From CAVXHQ01 sp963789535 (GTDB taxonomy: Bacteria > Pseudomonadota > Alphaproteobacteria > Rhodobacterales > Rhodobacteraceae): a stretch of 64,000 nt of DNA. Below are positions 60,931-64,000 of this stretch, piece after piece. Each line of letters opens with the position of its first letter. The stretch's first letter is position 1. The notes beneath the pieces were generated by a model. The model was not told the origin of the DNA, did no database searches, and saw nothing but the letters and a program-made list of their open reading frames with translations. Made by a program: the position numbers and the translations under genes. Where the stretch lies: positions 1,116,001 to 1,180,000 of the forward strand of contig CAWBKU010000005.1 in assembly GCA_963789535.1 (NCBI GenBank), given 5' to 3'.

Positions 60931-61579
60931 ATGATCTATGCCCGGCCGCTTCCCGACTATCTCGTGCGCCGCTATGCCGGATGGAAGGCCACGACCTATG
61001 CCGAGAACCGAAGCTGGTACAAGCGGTTGGCCGAGGACGGGCAGCGGCCGCGGGCGATGGTGATCTCGTGCTGCGACAGCCGGGTGCACGTCACCTCGAT
61101 CTTCGGCGCCGATCAGGGCGAGTTCTTCATCCACCGCAACATCGCCAACCTCGTCCCGCCCTATGCGCCCAATTCCGACCACCACGGCACCAGCGCCGCC
61201 GTCGAATACGCGGTCCGCGCCCTCAAGGTCAGCCACCTCATCGTGCTCGGCCACTCGAACTGCGGCGGGGTGCGGGGGTGCTATGACATGTGTTCCGGGC
61301 AGGCGCCGGATCTGGAGGAGGCGACGAGTTTCATCGGTCGCTGGATGGACATCCTGCGTCCGGGGTTCGAGCGGCTGGCGGTCGGCGACGAGGCCGCGCG
61401 CGTCACCGCGCTCGAAAAGGAATCGGTGCTCGTCAGCCTCGAGAACCTGATGACGTTCCCCTTCGTCCGCGCGGCGGTCGAGGCCGAGGATCTGACGCTG
61501 CACGGCCTGTGGAACGACATCGGCGCGGGCGGACTCGAGGCCTTCGACGGCAGCCGAAGGGATATTCGAGCCGATCTGA
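60931..61579 (+). CDS. Beta-class carbonic anhydrase (one frameshift near the 3' end)
   Basis: Interconverts CO2 and bicarbonate. Zn ligands are Cys47 in SCCDSRV, with Asp49-Arg51 as the catalytic dyad, and His108 and Cys111 in LGHSNCGGVRG. The protein runs correctly to LWNDIGAGGLEAFD, then the written frame drifts into a non-homologous tail. Removing one G near 61549 gives AAEGIFEPI-stop at 61579, which is the usual end. Corrected length is 215 residues. It precedes a SbtA-SbtB bicarbonate transport pair on the same strand, with a 573-base gap. Confidence 0.9.
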
Positions 61580-62152
61580 TTGGCACGCGTGTTCGCGCCG
61601 GGTTCGCCGGGCGTTGACCGCAGCGACCGCACGGTTGCCGGATGACCGGCCGCGAAAGGCCGATGCGAATCGCTGCCGGCCTGCTCTCGCGGCGGTTGCC
61701 GCGGCGCCGCCGATCCGGGCGACGGGGCCCGGTCGGCCAGAGAAGTCCGACGGAAGGTCGGCTGAAGCGAACGGACGATGAGGTCACGGGGCAGGGCGCC
61801 GACGAGGCCGCGACGACGCATGGTGCGATCGTCCACGGGATGTCGACCGGACCGGATCTCGGGACGGTCCGGCGCGCGGCAGGACGAATTGCGCGCGGCG
61901 GCCGGATCCGCGACTGCCGCCGATGGCTCGCGATTGCACGGCGGAGGATGGGCCGTCCGGGCGTTCGCGGGTCGCGATGCGGATCGGGGCGGGCCATGGT
62001 CCGGACAGAGGCGGTGCGCGCCCTCGGGATATCCGATGGCAGGGCACGCTGCCGAGGTTTCGACGATGCAAGGAACGGCCCGCCGGTCTCTTGGCAAGCC
62101 GCCGCGCGCTCCCTATACCGGCGGCACAACTGGGATGTGGGCGGGGCCGTGC
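61580..62152. other. 573-base gap without a supportable gene
   Basis: Between the carbonic anhydrase and sbtA. It is very GC-rich, and open frames exist on both strands, but none shows homology that I recognise, a good ribosome site, or normal residue composition (mostly Arg, Gly, Pro). The sbtA start, by contrast, is clearly at 62153. Candidates are a long leader, a decayed gene or a structured RNA; the sequence alone does not choose. Confidence 0.55.
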
Positions 62153-63124
62153 ATGACCGACATTTTTGCATTGGCCGTCGCCAACCTGCTGTCGCCGGTG
62201 ATCCTGTTCTTCGTGCTCGGCCTCGCTGCTGCGCTCGCCCGATCGGACCTTTCGGTGCCCGAGGCGGTCGCCAAGGGACTGTCGATCTATCTTCTGTTCG
62301 CCATCGGGTTCAAGGGCGGTGCCGCCCTCGTCGGCAACGGGGTCGACGCCACGCTTCTTGCCACGCTGGGTGCGGGCCTCTTGCTGTCGTTCGGCCTGCC
62401 TTTCGTGGCCTTTGCGCTGTTGCGCGCCCTTACCGCGTTCAGCCGGATCGACGCTGCCGCGACCGCGGCGCACTACGGGTCGATCTCGATCGTCACCTTC
62501 GTCGCGGCAACGTCCGTCCTGCAATCGCAGGGCATCGCCGCCGAGGGCTATATGGTCGCCGTCGCCGCCATCATGGAGGCGCCGGCGATCCTTTCGGCGC
62601 TCTGGCTCGTGGCGTCGGGACGCCCGCGCGAACCGGGGATGATGCGTGAAATCCTGATGAACGGCTCGATCGTGCTGCTGGTCGGCAGTTTCGCGATCGG
62701 CGCGATCACCGGTGCCGACGGGCTGGCCAGGATCGAGAGCTTCATCGTTTCGCCCTTTCAGGGTGTGCTGTGCCTGTTCCTGCTCGACATGGGGCTGGTC
62801 GCGGGGCGTGGCCTGCTGCAATCGCGCGCCGTGCTGACGGCCGGTCCGGTCGCCTTTGCCGTCATCATGCCGCCGATCGGCGCCGCCCTCGGCCTCGGTA
62901 TGGCATTGATCATCGGGCTGTCGACCGGCGGCACGACGCTGTTGATGGTGCTCGCGGCCTCTGCCTCGTATATCGCCGTCCCTGCCGCGATGCGCGTCGC
63001 CCTCCCCGAGGCGAACCCCTCGACCTCGCTCACCCTCTCGCTCGGCATCACGTTTCCATTCAACCTGACCATCGGGATCCCGCTCTATCTGGCGGTGGCG
63101 AGCATGATGACGGGAGGTCGATGA
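62153..63124 (+). CDS. sbtA: Sodium-dependent bicarbonate transporter SbtA
   Basis: A 323-residue inner-membrane protein with about ten segments in two repeats. It starts TDIFALAVANLLSPVILFFVLG, a family hallmark, and has GLSIYLLFAIGFKGG, AHYGSISIVTFVAA and ALIIGLSTGGTTLLMV. It would take up bicarbonate with Na+. In-frame sequence upstream of 62153 is non-homologous Arg-rich text, so this ATG is the start. Its TGA overlaps the ATG of a PII-like gene (ATGATG), as in cyanobacterial sbtAB pairs. Confidence 0.92.
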   Translation: MTDIFALAVANLLSPVILFFVLGLAAALARSDLSVPEAVAKGLSIYLLFAIGFKGGAALVGNGVDATLLATLGAGLLLSFGLPFVAFALLRALTAFSRIDAAATAAHYGSISIVTFVAATSVLQSQGIAAEGYMVAVAAIMEAPAILSALWLVASGRPREPGMMREILMNGSIVLLVGSFAIGAITGADGLARIESFIVSPFQGVLCLFLLDMGLVAGRGLLQSRAVLTAGPVAFAVIMPPIGAALGLGMALIIGLSTGGTTLLMVLAASASYIAVPAAMRVALPEANPSTSLTLSLGITFPFNLTIGIPLYLAVASMMTGGR

Positions 63125-63432
63125 TGCAGACCCATGCCGCAAAGCGCGTCGAAATCGTGATCGAGGCCCCGCTGGAGCGGCGGCTGACGCAGGCGCTGAC
63201 CGAGGCGGGTGTGACCGGGTTTACGGTTCTTCCCGTGTTGGGCGGATCGGGCCGGTCCGGGCAGTGGAGCCGCGAGGGGCAGGTCGGGCGGTCCGGCATG
63301 GTCTGCGTCGTCTGTCTCATCCGGCCCGATCGGCTCGACACGTTGCTGTCGGCGGCCTTTGCCGTGGTCGAGCGTCATATCGGTGTCGTCAGCGTCACCG
63401 ATTGCGAGGTGTTGCGGGCCGAGCGGTTCTAG
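63121..63432 (+). CDS. sbtB: SbtB-like PII-family regulatory protein
   Basis: A 103-residue small alpha/beta protein that would bind SbtA and gate it in response to adenylate nucleotides. It opens KRVEIVIEAPLERRLTQALT, has GVTGFTVLPVLGGSG with the flexible T-loop region following (RSGQWSREGQVG), and ends CLIRPDRLDTLLSAAFAVVE then VVSVTDCEVLRAERF. The redox C-loop with paired cysteines found in some cyanobacterial SbtB is absent. Overlaps sbtA and the convergent MFS gene by four bases each. Confidence 0.85.
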   Translation: MMQTHAAKRVEIVIEAPLERRLTQALTEAGVTGFTVLPVLGGSGRSGQWSREGQVGRSGMVCVVCLIRPDRLDTLLSAAFAVVERHIGVVSVTDCEVLRAERF

Positions 63433-64000
63433 GGGCGCCCGGCATCGGATGTCAGCATCGGCGCCCGCCCGCCGAGCGATCCGGCAGTCAGGAAGCTCAG
63501 CACGATCAGCGGCAGGCCGAGGCCGTAGGCCGCGCGGATGCCGAAATGCTCGGCGACATAGCCGAGCAGCGGCGGGCCGAGCAGGAAGATGACGAAGCTG
63601 ATCTGCGCCAGCGAGGCGACGTTGACCGCCGCCGAGCGGTCCTCGCGCTGTGCCGCCGCCGACATCGCCAGCGGAAAGAGCGCCGAGGAGCCGATCCCCA
63701 TGAGCGCGAAACCCGCCAGCGACAGCCCGAGAGAGGGCGGGAACGAGATCAGCAGGCAGCCGGCGAACAGCAGCAGGATCAGCACCCGTGCCACGCCCGC
63801 GGGCGAATGGCGGGTGACGAAGCTGTCGGCGAAGAACCGTGCCGTCGCCTGCGCCAGCGCAAAGGTCACGACGCCGAGGCCCATGGTGAAGGGCGTCGCG
63901 GCAAAGGTGTCGCGCAGGTAGATCGCCGACCAGTCCATGCTCGCCCCCTCCATCATCATCGCCGAGAGGGTGACGCAGACGAGGATGAGGATCGGACCCG
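63429..64000 (-). CDS. MFS transporter, C-terminal part (truncated by the window edge)
   Basis: Minus-strand gene whose 5' end is beyond position 64000. The visible 190 codons start GPILILVCVTLSAMMMEG and include five or six membrane helices (FTMGLGVVTFALAQATARF, VARVLILLLFAGCLLI, GLSLAGFALMGIGSSALFPL). The motif MEGASMDWSAIYL is typical of one MFS subgroup with a reported role in drug or sugar-like transport. The C-terminus ends MLTSDAGRP. Substrate cannot be told. Confidence 0.82.
   Translation of the reverse strand, partial: GPILILVCVTLSAMMMEGASMDWSAIYLRDTFAATPFTMGLGVVTFALAQATARFFADSFVTRHSPAGVARVLILLLFAGCLLISFPPSLGLSLAGFALMGIGSSALFPLAMSAAAQREDRSAAVNVASLAQISFVIFLLGPPLLGYVAEHFGIRAAYGLGLPLIVLSFLTAGSLGGRAPMLTSDAGRP

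Noticed and set aside
61778..62152. N-terminal extension of SbtA of 125 residues
   Set aside because: Arg/Gly/Pro-rich and unlike any SbtA. The family N-terminus begins exactly at MTDIFALAVANLL.
1..64000. CRISPR array, tRNA or rRNA genes, prophage or insertion sequence
   Set aside because: No regularly spaced repeats, no tRNA-like T-loop or CCA pattern, no rRNA stretches, and no transposase, integrase or terminal inverted repeats were seen.

Overview
The window is high-GC chromosomal DNA from an alphaproteobacterium, most likely of the order Rhodobacterales (Rhodobacteraceae/Paracoccaceae type). The evidence is gene content: a 45-residue aa3-type cytochrome oxidase subunit IV, a DUF6173 protein, plant-type glutamate-cysteine ligase, phaA-phaB, a metal-site-degenerate dihydroorotase next to pyrB, and ubiA divergent from rsmE. 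I found no rRNA, tRNA, CRISPR array, phage or insertion sequence. Genes are dense on both strands and many are coupled through ATGA or GTGA overlaps.

Layout. (1) 1-8840: a methylated-amine type catabolic island. A TetR-family gene lies between a minus-strand operon (MttB-family methyltransferase, FadH-like flavoprotein, OafA-like acyltransferase, start of a FAD oxidoreductase) and a minus-strand DgcA-like demethylase. A matching inverted repeat, CGACA-N4-TGTC(A/G), precedes both transcription units. (2) 8903-16721: ABC-2 exporter, S49 peptidase, a 55-residue zinc-ribbon protein coupled to an SDR, uvrC, pgsA-moaD-moaE, tag. (3) 16837-22374: EAL phosphodiesterase, phaA-phaB, EamA exporter, DUF465, DUF2007 and a polyprenyl diphosphate synthase. 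(4) 22386-29764: ispE, a TPR protein, ETF-ubiquinone oxidoreductase, membrane proteins, greA. (5) 29861-40599: GNAT, mobA, azlCD, a lipoprotein with a possible permuted papain-like fold, cytochrome oxidase subunit IV, MBL hydrolase with acyl-CoA dehydrogenase, Sua5, and an OmpA-family protein ending in a tandem repeat. (6) 40660-52823: ubiA, rsmE, GNAT, a VWA lipoprotein, gshA, plsY, the pyrC'-pyrB cluster, UDG, moaB. (7) 53073-60803: RND efflux pair, NlpC/P60 hydrolase, leucyl aminopeptidase, an unknown protein. (8) 60931-64000: beta-carbonic anhydrase, an SbtA-SbtB bicarbonate uptake pair and a truncated MFS gene.

How genes may work together. Fatty-acid and acyl-CoA oxidation (acyl-CoA dehydrogenase, ETF-QO) feeds the quinone pool; ubiA and the polyprenyl synthase build ubiquinone; phaAB draws on acetyl-CoA for storage. 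moaD, moaE, mobA and moaB all serve molybdenum cofactor synthesis but sit at three separate places.

Quality warning. Seven otherwise intact genes (acyltransferase, FadH-like, MttB, DgcA-like, ETF-QO, rsmE, carbonic anhydrase) hold ten single-base frameshifts. Nine are explained by one extra base and one by a missing base, and every gene returns to a length divisible by three once corrected. I read these as sequence or assembly errors rather than gene decay, and I give the corrected spans.
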